Assembly (NCBI RefSeq): GCF_002899895.1
Contig: NZ_PPEI02000004.1
Location: 372,001-436,000, forward strand
Direction of reading: 5' to 3'
Length of the DNA stretch: 64,000 nucleotides
DNA from: Chryseobacterium oncorhynchi
GTDB taxonomy: Bacteria > Bacteroidota > Bacteroidia > Flavobacteriales > Weeksellaceae
In this document: positions 43,695-54,563 of the stretch, in pieces
How positions within the stretch are numbered: position 1 is the stretch's first letter
Layout: each line of letters begins with the position of its first letter
Notes under the pieces: model-generated
What the model was told of the DNA's origin: nothing
Database searches by the model: none
The model's input: the letters and a program-made list of their open reading frames with translations, nothing else
Position numbers and translations under genes: made by a program

Positions 43695-45203
43695 ATGGAG
43701 AAAGTAAGAGTCCGTTTTGCTCCAAGTCCTACAGGACCTTTGCATTTGGGAGGCGTAAGAACCGCATTATATGATTATCTTTTTGCTAAAAATCAAGGGG
43801 GAGAATTTGTATTAAGAATTGAAGATACAGATACCGCAAGATATGTAGAAGGAGCTGAAGAATATATTGAAGAAGCTTTAGAATGGTGCGGAATCATTCC
43901 TGATGAGAGTCCTAAGAAAGGAGGAAAGTTTGCTCCTTACAGACAATCTGAAAGAAGAGATATCTATGACAGATATACAGAGCAGATTCTAAAAACAGAT
44001 TATGCCTACATCGCTTTTGATACACCGGAAGAGCTGGATGCTATCCGTGCAGAATTTGAAGCAAAAGGTGATGTTTTCTCTTATGACAACAAAACAAGAA
44101 ATCGTTTAAGAAATAGTCTTGCCCTTTCTGAAGAGGAAGTTCAAAGATTATTAGATGAAAAAACGCCGTATGTAGTAAGATTTAAAATGCCTGTTGACAG
44201 AATCTTAAATCTTGAGGACATCATCCGTGGAAAATCTTCGGTAAACACCAATACATTGGATGACAAGGTTCTTGTAAAAAATGACGGGATGCCTACTTAC
44301 CACTTCGCTAACATTATTGATGACCACGAAATGGAAATTTCTCACGTGATTCGTGGTGAAGAATGGTTACCATCTTTAGGATTACACACTTTATTATATG
44401 AAGCAATGCAGTGGGAAGCTCCACAATTTGCACACCTTTCTTTAATTCTAAAGCCTGAAGGAAAAGGAAAACTAAGCAAGAGAGATGGCGATAAGTTCGG
44501 ATTCCCTGTATTCCCGCTTGATTTCAAGGATCCTGAAACAGGTGTAGTATCTAAAGGATATAGAGAAAATGGTTATCTTCCTGATGCATTTATCAATATG
44601 GTAGCGTTATTGGGTTGGTCTCCTGCTGATGATAAAGAAATTCTTCCTTTAGAAGAAATGATTAAGGAGTTTGATCTTCATAAAGTACACAAGGCTGGGG
44701 CAAGATTCAGTAAGGAAAAATCAGAATGGTTTAACCATCAGTATATTCAGATGAAGTCTGATGAAGAGCTTCTTCAGATCCTTAAAAATACAGATCTAGA
44801 TCTTTCTGCTGTTTCGGATGAAAAGCTTTTAAAAGTAATTCACCTGATGAAAGAAAGGGCTACATTCCCTAAAGACATCTATGAGAATGGAAAATTCTTC
44901 TTTGAAGCTCCCTCTTCTTATGATGAAAAAGCATCTAAAAAAGCATGGAATGATGAAACATCTGCTATTTTAGGAGAATTATCCACAATATTTGAATCTA
45001 CAGACTTTGTTGCTGAAACCTTAAAGCAGGCTATGCATGATTTCGCGGAAAACAAAGGCTTGGGAATGGGTAAGGTAATGATGCCTCTACGTTTATCTTT
45101 GGTAGGAGAATTGAAAGGACCAGATGTTCCGGATATTCTGGAAATCATTGGTAAAGAGGAAAGTACCTCTAGAATAAGCAATGCTATAAATAATTTTAAA
45201 TAG
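43695..45203 (+). CDS. gltX: Glutamyl-tRNA synthetase
   Basis: 502 residues of class I synthetase: the HIGH-type motif [20 protein letters not shown] near the start and the KMSKS-type motif [12 protein letters not shown] in the middle, plus VVRFKMP and [13 protein letters not shown]. It charges tRNA-Glu. The start is the ATG at 43695 because the promoter box lies just upstream. Confidence 0.96.
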   Translation: MEKVRVRFAPSPTGPLHLGGVRTALYDYLFAKNQGGEFVLRIEDTDTARYVEGAEEYIEEALEWCGIIPDESPKKGGKFAPYRQSERRDIYDRYTEQILKTDYAYIAFDTPEELDAIRAEFEAKGDVFSYDNKTRNRLRNSLALSEEEVQRLLDEKTPYVVRFKMPVDRILNLEDIIRGKSSVNTNTLDDKVLVKNDGMPTYHFANIIDDHEMEISHVIRGEEWLPSLGLHTLLYEAMQWEAPQFAHLSLILKPEGKGKLSKRDGDKFGFPVFPLDFKDPETGVVSKGYRENGYLPDAFINMVALLGWSPADDKEILPLEEMIKEFDLHKVHKAGARFSKEKSEWFNHQYIQMKSDEELLQILKNTDLDLSAVSDEKLLKVIHLMKERATFPKDIYENGKFFFEAPSSYDEKASKKAWNDETSAILGELSTIFESTDFVAETLKQAMHDFAENKGLGMGKVMMPLRLSLVGELKGPDVPDILEIIGKEESTSRISNAINNFK

Positions 45204-45221
45204 AATTAACATAATTTTTCA

Positions 45222-45229
45222 TACATTTG
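45222..45229 (+). promoter_or_regulatory. -7 box (TACATTTG) of accA
   Basis: TAnnTTTG match ending 23 bases before the ATG at 45253. Confidence 0.6.
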
Positions 45230-45252
45230 AAAGATTTAATTTACTTCAAGAA

Positions 45253-46209
45253 ATGGAATATTTAAGTTTCGAACTTCCTATCAAAGAATTGATGGACCAA
45301 TACCAGACGTGTTCTTTAGTAGGAGAAGAAAGTGGTGTTGATGTAAAATTAGCATGCAGTCAGATTGAGGATAAGATTTTAGAAAAGAAAAAAGAAATCT
45401 ATGGAAATCTTACACCTTGGCAAAGAGTACAACTGTCTCGTCACCCGGATCGTCCTTATACACTGGACTACATCAACGGAATGGCAGACAAAGGCAGTTT
45501 CTTAGAACTTCATGGAGACAGAAATTTCGCTGATGACCCGGCAATGATTGGAGGATTGATTACCTTGGATGGTCAGAAAGTAATGATCATTGGGACTCAA
45601 AAAGGAAGAACTACTAAGGAAAGACAGCACAGAAGATTTGGAATGCCAAATCCTGAAGGATACAGAAAGGCTTTAAGACTAATGAAGCTTGCTGAAAAAT
45701 TCAACATCCCTATTGTGACATTAGTAGATACACCGGGAGCTTATCCAGGATTAGAAGCTGAAGAAAGAGGACAAGGTGAGGCTATTGCAAGAAATATTTT
45801 TGAAATGGTTCAGCTGAAGACTCCAATCTTCACTTACATCATTGGTGAAGGAGCAAGTGGTGGAGCTTTAGGAATAGGTGTAGGTAATAAAGTATATATG
45901 TTGGAAAACACATGGTATACTGTAATTGCACCAGAAAGCTGTTCTTCTATTCTATGGAGAAACTGGGATCATAAGGAAGATGCAGCCAATGCATTAAACC
46001 TTACTCCTCAGGATGCCTTAAGAGAAAAGTTCATTGACGGAATCGTTGAAGAACCACTTGGGGGCGCTCACTATGATCAGGAGACCACTTATTTAAACTT
46101 GAAAAATTCTATTTTACAAAATATCAAGGCTTTTTCCAAATTTACAGGACAGGAGCTTGAAACCCAGAGACAAGACAAGTTCATTGCGATGGGTCAGTTT
46201 AAAGGATAA
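45253..46209 (+). CDS. accA: Acetyl-CoA carboxylase carboxyltransferase subunit alpha
   Basis: 318 residues: N-terminal helical part, then the crotonase-like carboxyltransferase core [46 protein letters not shown] and [23 protein letters not shown]. It transfers the carboxyl group from biotin to acetyl-CoA with AccD. It lies apart from accB-accC (about 12 kb away) and has its own promoter and terminator. Confidence 0.97.
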   Translation: MEYLSFELPIKELMDQYQTCSLVGEESGVDVKLACSQIEDKILEKKKEIYGNLTPWQRVQLSRHPDRPYTLDYINGMADKGSFLELHGDRNFADDPAMIGGLITLDGQKVMIIGTQKGRTTKERQHRRFGMPNPEGYRKALRLMKLAEKFNIPIVTLVDTPGAYPGLEAEERGQGEAIARNIFEMVQLKTPIFTYIIGEGASGGALGIGVGNKVYMLENTWYTVIAPESCSSILWRNWDHKEDAANALNLTPQDALREKFIDGIVEEPLGGAHYDQETTYLNLKNSILQNIKAFSKFTGQELETQRQDKFIAMGQFKG

Positions 46210-46214
46210 AAATA

Positions 46215-46247
46215 AAAAAAGGTTAAGAAAATTTCTTAACCTTTTTT
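46215..46247. terminator. Bidirectional terminator between accA and the exported-protein gene
   Basis: Palindrome GGTTAAGAAAATTTCTTAACC flanked by A and T runs. It serves both converging genes. Confidence 0.8.
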
Positions 46248-46263
46248 ACTTTAGTCTTCTTCT

Positions 46264-47046
46264 TTAATCCTCAGCAACATTGAGGGCAATCTCAATATCC
46301 TGAGTAATTTTCTTTAATGAGGAATATTTCGCATCACATACCATTGTTGTCAGCACATATTCTCCTTTATCTATTAAAATAAAATTTTGTCCTTTCGCAG
46401 GAACACTTAGATTATAATATTTTTTGCCACTTATTTTTATAATTAAATTACAGCTGGATCTGTTTTTAATATTAATATAAGCTTCATTAGAACTTATATC
46501 AGTATTAAAAATATGGGTCAACATCGCTGCTGTTCTTTTGGCTTCACTACTTGGTTCAGACTTTGCAGCTCCTGCACTTTTTGCGGATCCTGCTGATGCA
46601 TAAGTTACTCGTCTTTCTTCTTTCAAAGCATTAATAGCATCATTAATTTTATCCGTGTTCTTGGTATTATTTGTGGTAGTGGCCTTAGTATTATTCGATG
46701 TATTGTTGCTTGCAAGCACTTTACCGCTGTTTAATTCATTATTTTTTACAATTTTTTCAATTTTTTCTTTACTGATTGGCTTTATCGTAGGTTTAGCCTC
46801 CGGAGAATTATCTGCCATGATAATGTCCATCAATCTTTTTTTCAAGCGATCTGTTTTTGCATGACCGGGATTCTGCTTTATGAAGCCTGCAATCACTCTA
46901 GCTTCTTTAGAAGTCTCGGCTTCCTGCTCTGTATAAATGATCACAGTTTCTTTTTCTACAACAGCTTTAGATTTTGATTTTTTCTTTTTTTGAGAAAATC
47001 CAAGAGAAAAAACGCATATAAATAGGAGAAGGAAGATTTTTTTCAT
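46264..47046 (-). CDS. Exported protein of a lineage-specific two-cysteine family (DUF6759-like)
   Basis: 260 residues: signal peptide (LLLFICVFSLGFSQ), a Lys-rich stretch, low-complexity Asn/Thr linker (NNTSNNTKATTTNNTKN), and a conserved C-terminal domain (about 195-255). That domain has the pattern I-x-N-x-S-x-C-N-hydrophobic, G-x-x-Y-x-L-x-V-P-A-x-G, K-G-x-Y, V-C-x-x-x-Y. The two cysteines (RSSCNLI and MVCDAKY) are shared by three more genes here (59206, 60774 and 61460) and probably form a disulfide. I believe this matches the DUF6759 family of Chryseobacterium; the function is unknown. It is convergent with accA. Confidence 0.78.
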   Translation of the reverse strand: MKKIFLLLFICVFSLGFSQKKKKSKSKAVVEKETVIIYTEQEAETSKEARVIAGFIKQNPGHAKTDRLKKRLMDIIMADNSPEAKPTIKPISKEKIEKIVKNNELNSGKVLASNNTSNNTKATTTNNTKNTDKINDAINALKEERRVTYASAGSAKSAGAAKSEPSSEAKRTAAMLTHIFNTDISSNEAYINIKNRSSCNLIIKISGKKYYNLSVPAKGQNFILIDKGEYVLTTMVCDAKYSSLKKITQDIEIALNVAED

Positions 47047-47121
47047 TAATCAAATCTTTAAAATAGTATTAAATATATTAATAACGTGAAAAGTCATTTT
47101 TTAGTTTATGATTAAAATCAT

Positions 47122-47129
47122 TATCTTTG
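47122..47129 (+). promoter_or_regulatory. -7 box (TATCTTTG) of tsf
   Basis: TAnnTTTG match 60 bases before the tsf ATG, showing that tsf is transcribed on its own here. Confidence 0.6.
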
Positions 47130-47189
47130 CACTGCTCTAAAATTAAGCTAAAAATTAATACTAATCTTAAATAAAAAATAATAGATATT

Positions 47190-48017
47190 ATGTCTTATAC
47201 ACCAGTTGCTGCAGACGTAGCTAAATTAAGAAACCAAACAGGTGCAGGTATGATGGACTGCAAGAAAGCTCTAGTTGAAGCTGAAGGAGACTTCGAAAAA
47301 GCGGTAGATATCCTTAGAAAAAAAGGACAAAAAGTTGCTGCTAACAGAGCTGACAGAGATTCAAGTGAAGGTGCAGTAATCGCAAGAGTAAACGAAGATA
47401 ACACTTTAGGTGTTGTAATTTCTTTAAACTGCGAAACTGACTTCGTTGCTAAAAACGAAGCTTTCATCGAGCTTGCTTACGAAATAGCTGAAATGGCTAT
47501 CTTCGCTGCTACTAAAGAAGAATTATTGGCTACAGATTTCCACGGAATGACTATTGCTGAGAAATTAATCGAGCAGACAGGAGTTATCGGTGAGAAAATT
47601 GAGATCGGTGCATTCGAAAGAATTACAGGACCTTTCTTAGGAGCTTACATCCACGCTGGAAACAAAATTGCTGCTATCACTTCACTTTCTGCTAAAGTAG
47701 AAGGAGCTGACGAAGCTGCTAAAGCTGTTTCTATGCAGGCTGCTGCTATGAACCCAATTGCTCTTGATGAGACTTCTGTTTCTCAGGAAACTATTGATAA
47801 AGAATTAGAGATCGAAAGACACAAACTTGTTGAAGAAGGTAAGCCTGCAAACATTATCGACAATATCTTGAAAGGTAAAATGCAGAGATTCTACAAAGAC
47901 AACACTTTGGTACACCAAGATTTCATCAAAGACAGCTCTATTTCTGTAGCTGACTATGTAAAATCTGTAAACGCAGATCTTAAAGTAACAGGATTTGTAA
48001 GAATTAGCTTAGCTTAA
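47190..48017 (+). CDS. tsf: Elongation factor Ts
   Basis: 275 residues. The N-terminal UBA-like domain (VAKLRNQTGAGMMDCKKALVEAEGDFEKAVDILRKKG) and the nucleotide-exchange motif CETDFVAKNEAF are intact. It recycles EF-Tu by GDP/GTP exchange. In most bacteria tsf directly follows rpsB; here rpsB lies about 14 kb away on the opposite strand. Confidence 0.96.
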   Translation: MSYTPVAADVAKLRNQTGAGMMDCKKALVEAEGDFEKAVDILRKKGQKVAANRADRDSSEGAVIARVNEDNTLGVVISLNCETDFVAKNEAFIELAYEIAEMAIFAATKEELLATDFHGMTIAEKLIEQTGVIGEKIEIGAFERITGPFLGAYIHAGNKIAAITSLSAKVEGADEAAKAVSMQAAAMNPIALDETSVSQETIDKELEIERHKLVEEGKPANIIDNILKGKMQRFYKDNTLVHQDFIKDSSISVADYVKSVNADLKVTGFVRISLA

Positions 48018-48040
48018 TCTTTCTTTCAAAGAAAATACTT

Positions 48041-48068
48041 AATCCCGATGAGTTTCATCGGGATTTTT
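48041..48068 (+). terminator. Terminator after tsf
   Basis: Eleven-pair stem AATCCCGATGA / TCATCGGGATT with loop GTT and a T run. Confidence 0.9.
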
Positions 48069-48186
48069 TTGTGGAATAAACTTAATGAATATGAACGCAA
48101 AATGAAGTGAATTTTAAATATTCAACAATTGTAGCCTAATTTAAATTTCAAAGTTTTTTTTACGCAAAAATGTGATTATTAATACA

Positions 48187-48194
48187 TAGATTTG
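48187..48194 (+). promoter_or_regulatory. -7 box (TAGATTTG) of the first giant surface protein
   Basis: TAnnTTTG match ending 19 bases before the ATG at 48214. The other two paralogs have boxes at matching distances. Confidence 0.55.
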
Positions 48195-48213
48195 CGGCCC
48201 CTTATAATAATAC

Positions 48214-51200
48214 ATGAAAAAATTTCTACTAGCTATTTGCACTTTTATTTGCTTAATTGTTAATGCACAATTGGATACCGAGCACTGGTTTGCTCCCATG
48301 TCTGCAAGTTCGCTTCAGGGAAATACTCCCCCGCAATGTTATTTATATCTCTCAACCAACGAGACTATTCCGTTTTCTGTACAGGTCTCTAATAACAATA
48401 TTGTTTTTTCTACCGTACAGGTAAGTAAAGGAAACCCTGTACAACTTACAGTTCCTAGCACTTACATGATTGCTTCTACCATGAACAATCTGTTTACTCA
48501 GAATACGATGGGGCTGCATGTAAAAGGATCTAAAAAATTCTTTGCTAACTTTAGGTTTTCAGTTCCACAACAAGCTGAAATTATTACTTCTAAAGGAATG
48601 GCCGGAGTTGGAAAAACTTTTTTCATAGGAACCGCTCCCACCACTTCTCCAAAAGATTATGTAAACTCCACTGTAGGGGTTACTGCTACAGAAGACAATA
48701 CCACGGTAACTCTATCCGGATATAGTTCTAATATTGTTTTTGCGGATGGTAGTGTAATGCCTTCCAGAACATTTACTATTAATAAGGGTAAATCTTATAT
48801 CCTTGATGTAAATAGTGATATGGGCGGAGTGAATAACAGAAGAGGATTGTTAGGGGCAAAACTTGTTGCCAATAAACCTATATCGGTAACTAATGGAAAC
48901 TTCAACGGTCTTTATACAACCCAAAACAGCACCAATGTAGATATATTGATGGACCAGGCTGTTCCTACGGAGAGACTTGGAAAAGATTTTGTAATGGTAA
49001 AAGGAAATGGACCAAATACTGTAGGAATGGAGAAAGCTCTTATCATTGCTACAGAAAATAACACTACCCTTATCATCAACGGAAATCCTTTATCGGGTGT
49101 TACTCTTAATGCTGGAGAATATCGTATGATTGAAGCTACAAGCTACATCAATCAGGGTAACGGAAATTACAACATGAATATTTCAGCGAGCAAAAATGTA
49201 TATGTATATCAACTTCTTGCCGGTGCTTCAGGAAACACAGTGTATCAGACAGGAGGGATGAATTTTATACCACCTTTAAGCTGTTTTTTGCCTAAAGAAA
49301 TCAATGAGATAGGGCTCATTAATATGATAGGCAGTACTGCTTATAATACAAAACTTAATATCATTACTCAAACGGGAGCAACAGTAACCGTTAATGGAAA
49401 TCCAGTGACAGGATTTGCTCCTGTAAGCGGAAATTCAAATTGGATAACCTACTCCATGCCAAATGTAACCGGAAATATTACGGTAACTTCTACAAAACCA
49501 GTTACAGCAGGAATTGCCGCAGGAAATGGTGCTGTAGGATATGGAGGATATTTTGCAGGATTCTCTTCTATTCCGGTGATTTCCAAAACCGGTGATTGTT
49601 ACAATGGGGTACTTTTGGAAGTAGATCCGGGACATGATGCCTACAAATGGTATCTTAACGGAGTTGAAATTCCGGGGGCTACAACCCCTACTATCAATCC
49701 AGATTTATCCGGATCAGGAATATATACCTGCTATATTACTAAAACTGGTTGTGAATCCAGAATGACTGCAGAGTTTGATTATACAGCATGTCCGCCTATA
49801 ACCACAACAACCTATGATATCGGATCATGTAATACGAAAGTAATTACTCCTTCATTTACAAGCTCGAGCCAAACAGTGGTTCCGGCTAATACAAGCATTA
49901 TTGTACAACCCACTAATGGAACTGTGGCAATAAACCCTACAACAGGGCAAATTACTTATACTCCCAATGCAGCTATTACCACAGATATTACGGATACATT
50001 TACATATTATATCCAGGGAAGTGGAACGCCGGCAGCATTTGAATATTTTAAAATTGTAGTCAATACCCATGTTCTTCAGACAACTAATGACAGTATGTTT
50101 TCTTGTGCTGCAGCCAACGGGAACGGAACCTTTAATCTGAAGAATGCTAATGTAACTCCGGATACAAGTGCAACGGTAACTTACTTTACAAACGCCAACT
50201 TAACAGGACCAATAGCCACTCCTACTACTTATTCAGGACCATCAGGAACTGTCTATGCTAATGTAACTTCTATTTATGGATGTTCTAAAGTGTCTACAAT
50301 TACATTAAGCACCTATCCTACTCCTAATATTAACACCAGTAACTTCAATGCTAATATTTGCGATGAAAATCTAGATGGAATAGTGGATGTTAATTTCAAC
50401 AATGTAACACCACAAATTGTAACGAACTCTGCCAACTTTACTGTAAAATATTATCCTACCCAGGCTGATGCCAATGCAGGAAATAGCAATACGCTTCCTA
50501 CCAACTGGACTTACACAGCCAGTACTACTGTATACATAAGGGTAACAGCCAATGTAGGAGACTGTCCGCCAGCTTTAGGGCAAATTAATTTCACCATTGG
50601 AAATAAAATTCCTTTAATAACAGACAATGCAAAAACAGACATCTGTGACAATGATCTGAATGGATCAGAATCTATAAACCTAAACGACTACAAGGCTTTA
50701 TTTACAATAGATCCGACAGTAGTTTTATCATTTCATGCTTCCCTTGCCAATGCTCAGACAGGTACTAACCCTATTGCAGCTTCACAGGTTATTACTTCTA
50801 CAGGTGTATTTTATGTAAGATTCCAAAGTAGTACAGGATGCCCTAATACCGGTGTATTAACACTTACTTTAAAAGCTCCTAAAAAATCTACCACACTTCA
50901 TGATCAAATCATCTGTTCCAACGAAAAGATTCTATTGGATGCAGGACCCGGATTTTCTTCTTACTTATGGAGCAATGGAGCAACAGTCCAAACTATTATT
51001 GCAAATGCAGGAACTTATTATGTAGACCTTGGATTCAATGGATGTGTATACCGCCAACAGGTAAATGTAACAACGGCACAATCCCCTAGCATTACAAGAA
51101 TAGATGTTTCCGGTACTACGGCAACAGTTCATGTAACTGGAGGAACTCCTCCATATAAATATTCTTTAAATGGCTTAGACTATCAGTCATCTAATATTTT

Positions 51201-51561
51201 CACAGGGCTATCAAGAGGGCTTCATACAGTATATGTATTAGGTTCAGATGGATGTCGTTATATCACCAAGGAGTTTTTAGTCATTAATCTTATCAATACA
51301 ATTACACCTAATGGAGATGGCATCAATGATGTTCTTAATTATTCCGAATTAAGAATAAAACAAGACGTATCTATAGAGGTCGCAGACCGATACGGAGCCT
51401 CTGTTTATAAGTCTTCAGATAAAAATTATATTTGGGATGGAAGATCAAACGGAAGAAATCTTCCTACGGGAACATATTGGTATGTAATAAGATGGATTGA
51501 ACCAGATTCAAAATTACAAGTTTCTTACTCAGGATGGCTTTTAATTAAAAATCGAGAGTAA
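48214..51561 (+). CDS. Giant secreted protein: IgGFc-binding-like region plus T9SS type-B C-terminal domain (copy 1)
   Basis: 1115 residues. Signal peptide (LLAICTFICLIVNAQ); an N-terminal IgGFc-binding-like region (about 25-455) with repeated A-T-E-D/N-N-T-T strands and the GYGGYFAGFSSIPVI end; an Ig-like segment (about 460-530); repeats with acidic loops (DENLDGIVDV, DNDLNGSESI) resembling calcium-binding turns; and a gliding-motility-associated type-B C-terminal domain (about 1028-1115: NTITPNGDGINDV, DRYGASVY, WDGRSNGRNLPTGTYWYVI). The protein should be exported by Sec and moved across the outer membrane by type IX secretion. It is the first of three tandem paralogs. Confidence 0.88.
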   Translation: MKKFLLAICTFICLIVNAQLDTEHWFAPMSASSLQGNTPPQCYLYLSTNETIPFSVQVSNNNIVFSTVQVSKGNPVQLTVPSTYMIASTMNNLFTQNTMGLHVKGSKKFFANFRFSVPQQAEIITSKGMAGVGKTFFIGTAPTTSPKDYVNSTVGVTATEDNTTVTLSGYSSNIVFADGSVMPSRTFTINKGKSYILDVNSDMGGVNNRRGLLGAKLVANKPISVTNGNFNGLYTTQNSTNVDILMDQAVPTERLGKDFVMVKGNGPNTVGMEKALIIATENNTTLIINGNPLSGVTLNAGEYRMIEATSYINQGNGNYNMNISASKNVYVYQLLAGASGNTVYQTGGMNFIPPLSCFLPKEINEIGLINMIGSTAYNTKLNIITQTGATVTVNGNPVTGFAPVSGNSNWITYSMPNVTGNITVTSTKPVTAGIAAGNGAVGYGGYFAGFSSIPVISKTGDCYNGVLLEVDPGHDAYKWYLNGVEIPGATTPTINPDLSGSGIYTCYITKTGCESRMTAEFDYTACPPITTTTYDIGSCNTKVITPSFTSSSQTVVPANTSIIVQPTNGTVAINPTTGQITYTPNAAITTDITDTFTYYIQGSGTPAAFEYFKIVVNTHVLQTTNDSMFSCAAANGNGTFNLKNANVTPDTSATVTYFTNANLTGPIATPTTYSGPSGTVYANVTSIYGCSKVSTITLSTYPTPNINTSNFNANICDENLDGIVDVNFNNVTPQIVTNSANFTVKYYPTQADANAGNSNTLPTNWTYTASTTVYIRVTANVGDCPPALGQINFTIGNKIPLITDNAKTDICDNDLNGSESINLNDYKALFTIDPTVVLSFHASLANAQTGTNPIAASQVITSTGVFYVRFQSSTGCPNTGVLTLTLKAPKKSTTLHDQIICSNEKILLDAGPGFSSYLWSNGATVQTIIANAGTYYVDLGFNGCVYRQQVNVTTAQSPSITRIDVSGTTATVHVTGGTPPYKYSLNGLDYQSSNIFTGLSRGLHTVYVLGSDGCRYITKEFLVINLINTITPNGDGINDVLNYSELRIKQDVSIEVADRYGASVYKSSDKNYIWDGRSNGRNLPTGTYWYVIRWIEPDSKLQVSYSGWLLIKNRE

Positions 51562-51609
51562 TTTTTAACATTTGTTTGCAATTTATTAAAGGTATTTGAT
51601 TTTTTATTT

Positions 51610-51617
51610 TAATTTTG
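51610..51617 (+). promoter_or_regulatory. -7 box (TAATTTTG) of the second giant surface protein
   Basis: TAnnTTTG match ending 22 bases before the ATG at 51640. Confidence 0.5.
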
Positions 51618-51639
51618 TAGAAATCCTAATTCCATACAC

Positions 51640-54450
51640 ATGAAAAGATTTCTACTTAGTTTGGTGTTACTTTTTTTATCAATTAATACCCTCTTTGCGC
51701 AAAGGGATACTGAACATTGGATAGCACCTTATTACACAGCTCCCTCTGTAGGGGACTTTGAGAACAGGCTATATCTATCCACAGATTCCACAACACCCTT
51801 TCCCGTACAAGTATTTAATAATAATAACGTTCTTACAACGGTTACCATCAGTAAAGGAAACCCGCAGACTGTGGATGTAGATGCATCTATTATATCTGCT
51901 AATGCGACTACGCAAGCCTTTAATGTAGGCAGCAAAGGGCTTTATCTAAAAGGAGAGAAGCCTTTTTATTGTAGTTTAAGATTGGCACAATCTGTACATG
52001 GTGAAATTATTACCAGTAAAGGAAAAGCCGGAATTGGTAAACAATTTTATGTAGCCGCCAGTCCTAATACAGACCTTAATGGCCTTTATAACTTTACGGC
52101 AGGGATTATGGCTACCGAAAACAATACCAGTGTAACAGTATCATGGAATACTCCAGGACTGGTATTCACTAACGGAACGCCTCCCGGAAATACCCATTCA
52201 TTTGTTTTAAATAAAGGAGAATCTTTCATTTTTACCGGAAGTGGATCTACCGCAGCTAATAAGAACGGATTTATAGGCGCAAAGGTGGTTGCAGACAAGC
52301 CTGTTACCCTTACCAATGGAAGTTGCAACGGTAACTTCTCAACTCCTACAAGTGGCTCTGACCCTATTCTTGACCAATCGGTTCCTGTTGATAGACTTGG
52401 AAACACTTTTGCCATGGTAAAAACAAGATCTACCAATCCTATGCTTAATATGGAGGGAGGACTTATTATTGCTACTGAAGACAACACTGAAATCTATCTG
52501 AATGGATCTACTACTCCTATTGAAACAATTAACGCAGGAGGTTGGTACCGAATTAATGAAACAAGCTATGTAACACAAGCTGGTGCAGGAAATCATTCCA
52601 ATATGTTTATCTCAACATCCAAGAATGTATATCTATATCAATTTATAGGAATAGATAATAATGCAGCAACAAATGGGTTTAACTATATTCCACCATTGAA
52701 CTGTTTCCTGCCAAGAAAAATTGATGAGATTGGTAAGATCAATGAAATGCCTGGCGTTACAGATGCCATTACACTAAAACTAAATATTCTAACTGAAGCA
52801 GGAGCTACCGTATTGGTAAATAATAACCCTCCTAGTACAGCTGAAGGACCATATCCTCTTACAGGAAATACACAGTGGGTAACTTATGCAATATCTGGAG
52901 TTGTAAACAACCTTACCATTACCTCTACCAAGGCTGTAACAGCAGGTATTAACGGAGGATACAGCTCTGCCGGATATGGAGGTTACTTTGCCGGATTCTC
53001 TTCAATTCCTGTAATTGCGAAGAAAACAGGAGATTGTGTTCCAGGGCTTATTCTGGAAGTGGATGATGGATATGAAACTTACCAGTGGTTCAGAAATGGA
53101 GTAGCTATCCCAGGGGCAACATCTTATAGCTATACTCCTACACAATCCGGAAATTATACCGTGAAAGTAACAATGGGAACATGTCCTCCTGTTACTACAC
53201 CAGTTTATAAAGTACAAAACTGTTTAAAAATTACAAAACAAAACCTTGCAGTTTGTGCTACCAAGATCATTACACCTACTTTTACGTCTTCAACACAGAC
53301 TCCGGTAGCAACTACAGTAAAGATTCTTACCCCTCCTACTAAAGGTACAGCAGTTGTAAATCCAAATGGAACAATTACTTACACACCGAATGCTAATTAT
53401 GAGGGACCAGATAAAATTGTTTACACATTTTGTGGAGATTCTGTAGAGTTTACAGACTGTGAAGAAGTTACTCTAGAGCTTAATGTTATTCCTTTCGTTG
53501 TAAAAGATGCGACTATTAAAGCTTGTTGGTATGATGTAGCTCCTTATGCTTATTTTGATTTAACTAAGGCTAAGATTACAGATTACGGAGCAGCAATAAA
53601 AAAATACTACCGCTCATTAACCGACCTGAATGCGGGTATCAATGAAATAACAACACCAGATAACTTCCCTTCAACGGGTGGATTTGTATATGTAAAAGTA
53701 TCTACTGCTGAAGGATGTACTGCTATTTCAAAAATTGAACTTATTCCTCTTCCAATCAAAAAATCTCCAATCTTAGTAGATAAATATATTTGTATTGATG
53801 CTAAAACAGATTTAGACGCTGGACCTGGATATGACTCTTATGCGTGGGACAATGGTGCTACTACTTCTGGAATCAGAAATGTAGGAGTTGGTGAGTATTC
53901 TGTAATACTAAGTAAAAACGGATGCTTCCTTACACAAGTAGTAAGAGTGAAAAAAGCTGAAGATCCTGTAATTCAACAAATCGAAATCAACAATAATAGT
54001 GCAACAGTAATTGTAGCGGGTGGTAAAGCTCCTTATAAATTTGCTGTGGACGGAACTGCAAACTGGCAAGATTCTAATACTTTTGCAGGATTAACAAGAG
54101 GTCAGCACACATTCTATGTAAAAGATGCTTACAACTGTACGCCTGTTGCTACAGAAATTACAGTTCCAAATCTATTGAATGCGATTACACCTAACGGAGA
54201 TAATGTAAATGACTTCATCGATTACAGTGAACTTGCTTATAAAGACAACCTATCTTTTGTAGTATATGACAGATATGGAAATATGATATTTACCGGAACT
54301 AAATTCAATAATTACAAGTGGGATGGAAAACATTTTGACAAGAGACTTGTAACCGGTACATATTGGTATCACGTATCTTGGAATGAAGCTAATAAAGAAA
54401 AGACTCAGGTAAAATACACAGGCTGGATTTTAGTAAAAAACAGAGAATAA
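51640..54450 (+). CDS. Giant secreted protein: IgGFc-binding-like region plus T9SS type-B C-terminal domain (copy 2)
   Basis: 936 residues with the same order as copy 1: signal peptide (LVLLFLSINTLFAQ), IgGFc-binding-like region (with TPFPVQVFNNN, ATEDNTEIYLNGS, GYGGYFAGFSSIPVI), an Ig-like segment (LEVDDGYETYQWFRNGVAIPGA), and the type-B C-terminal domain (NAITPNGDNVNDF, YDRYGNMIF, WDGKHFDKRLVTGTYWY). It is about 180 residues shorter than its neighbours because it lacks the repeats with the ADANAGN-NTLP motif and the acidic D-x-D-G loops. It is 78 bases from copy 1, with its own promoter box. Confidence 0.88.
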   Translation: MKRFLLSLVLLFLSINTLFAQRDTEHWIAPYYTAPSVGDFENRLYLSTDSTTPFPVQVFNNNNVLTTVTISKGNPQTVDVDASIISANATTQAFNVGSKGLYLKGEKPFYCSLRLAQSVHGEIITSKGKAGIGKQFYVAASPNTDLNGLYNFTAGIMATENNTSVTVSWNTPGLVFTNGTPPGNTHSFVLNKGESFIFTGSGSTAANKNGFIGAKVVADKPVTLTNGSCNGNFSTPTSGSDPILDQSVPVDRLGNTFAMVKTRSTNPMLNMEGGLIIATEDNTEIYLNGSTTPIETINAGGWYRINETSYVTQAGAGNHSNMFISTSKNVYLYQFIGIDNNAATNGFNYIPPLNCFLPRKIDEIGKINEMPGVTDAITLKLNILTEAGATVLVNNNPPSTAEGPYPLTGNTQWVTYAISGVVNNLTITSTKAVTAGINGGYSSAGYGGYFAGFSSIPVIAKKTGDCVPGLILEVDDGYETYQWFRNGVAIPGATSYSYTPTQSGNYTVKVTMGTCPPVTTPVYKVQNCLKITKQNLAVCATKIITPTFTSSTQTPVATTVKILTPPTKGTAVVNPNGTITYTPNANYEGPDKIVYTFCGDSVEFTDCEEVTLELNVIPFVVKDATIKACWYDVAPYAYFDLTKAKITDYGAAIKKYYRSLTDLNAGINEITTPDNFPSTGGFVYVKVSTAEGCTAISKIELIPLPIKKSPILVDKYICIDAKTDLDAGPGYDSYAWDNGATTSGIRNVGVGEYSVILSKNGCFLTQVVRVKKAEDPVIQQIEINNNSATVIVAGGKAPYKFAVDGTANWQDSNTFAGLTRGQHTFYVKDAYNCTPVATEITVPNLLNAITPNGDNVNDFIDYSELAYKDNLSFVVYDRYGNMIFTGTKFNNYKWDGKHFDKRLVTGTYWYHVSWNEANKEKTQVKYTGWILVKNRE

Positions 54451-54471
54451 TAAATTCAAAATAAAACATTC

Positions 54472-54502
54472 AAAACCGCGACTTTAAAATCGCGGTTTTT
54501 TT
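54472..54502 (+). terminator. Terminator after the second giant protein gene
   Basis: Stem AAAACCGCGA / TCGCGGTTTT with an eight-base loop and a T run. Confidence 0.85.
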
Positions 54503-54536
54503 ATTACCTTTTCAACAATTCAATGCTTTTTATTAT

Positions 54537-54544
54537 TAAATTTG
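54537..54544 (+). promoter_or_regulatory. -7 box (TAAATTTG) of the third giant surface protein
   Basis: TAnnTTTG match ending 19 bases before the ATG at 54564. Confidence 0.55.
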
Positions 54545-54563
54545 TGATAAATACCCTCACTGA

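Noticed and set aside
52086-52596. Overlapping minus-strand frames inside the second giant protein gene
   Set aside because: They arise from the Thr/Asn-rich repeat composition of the plus-strand gene and have no recognisable domain.
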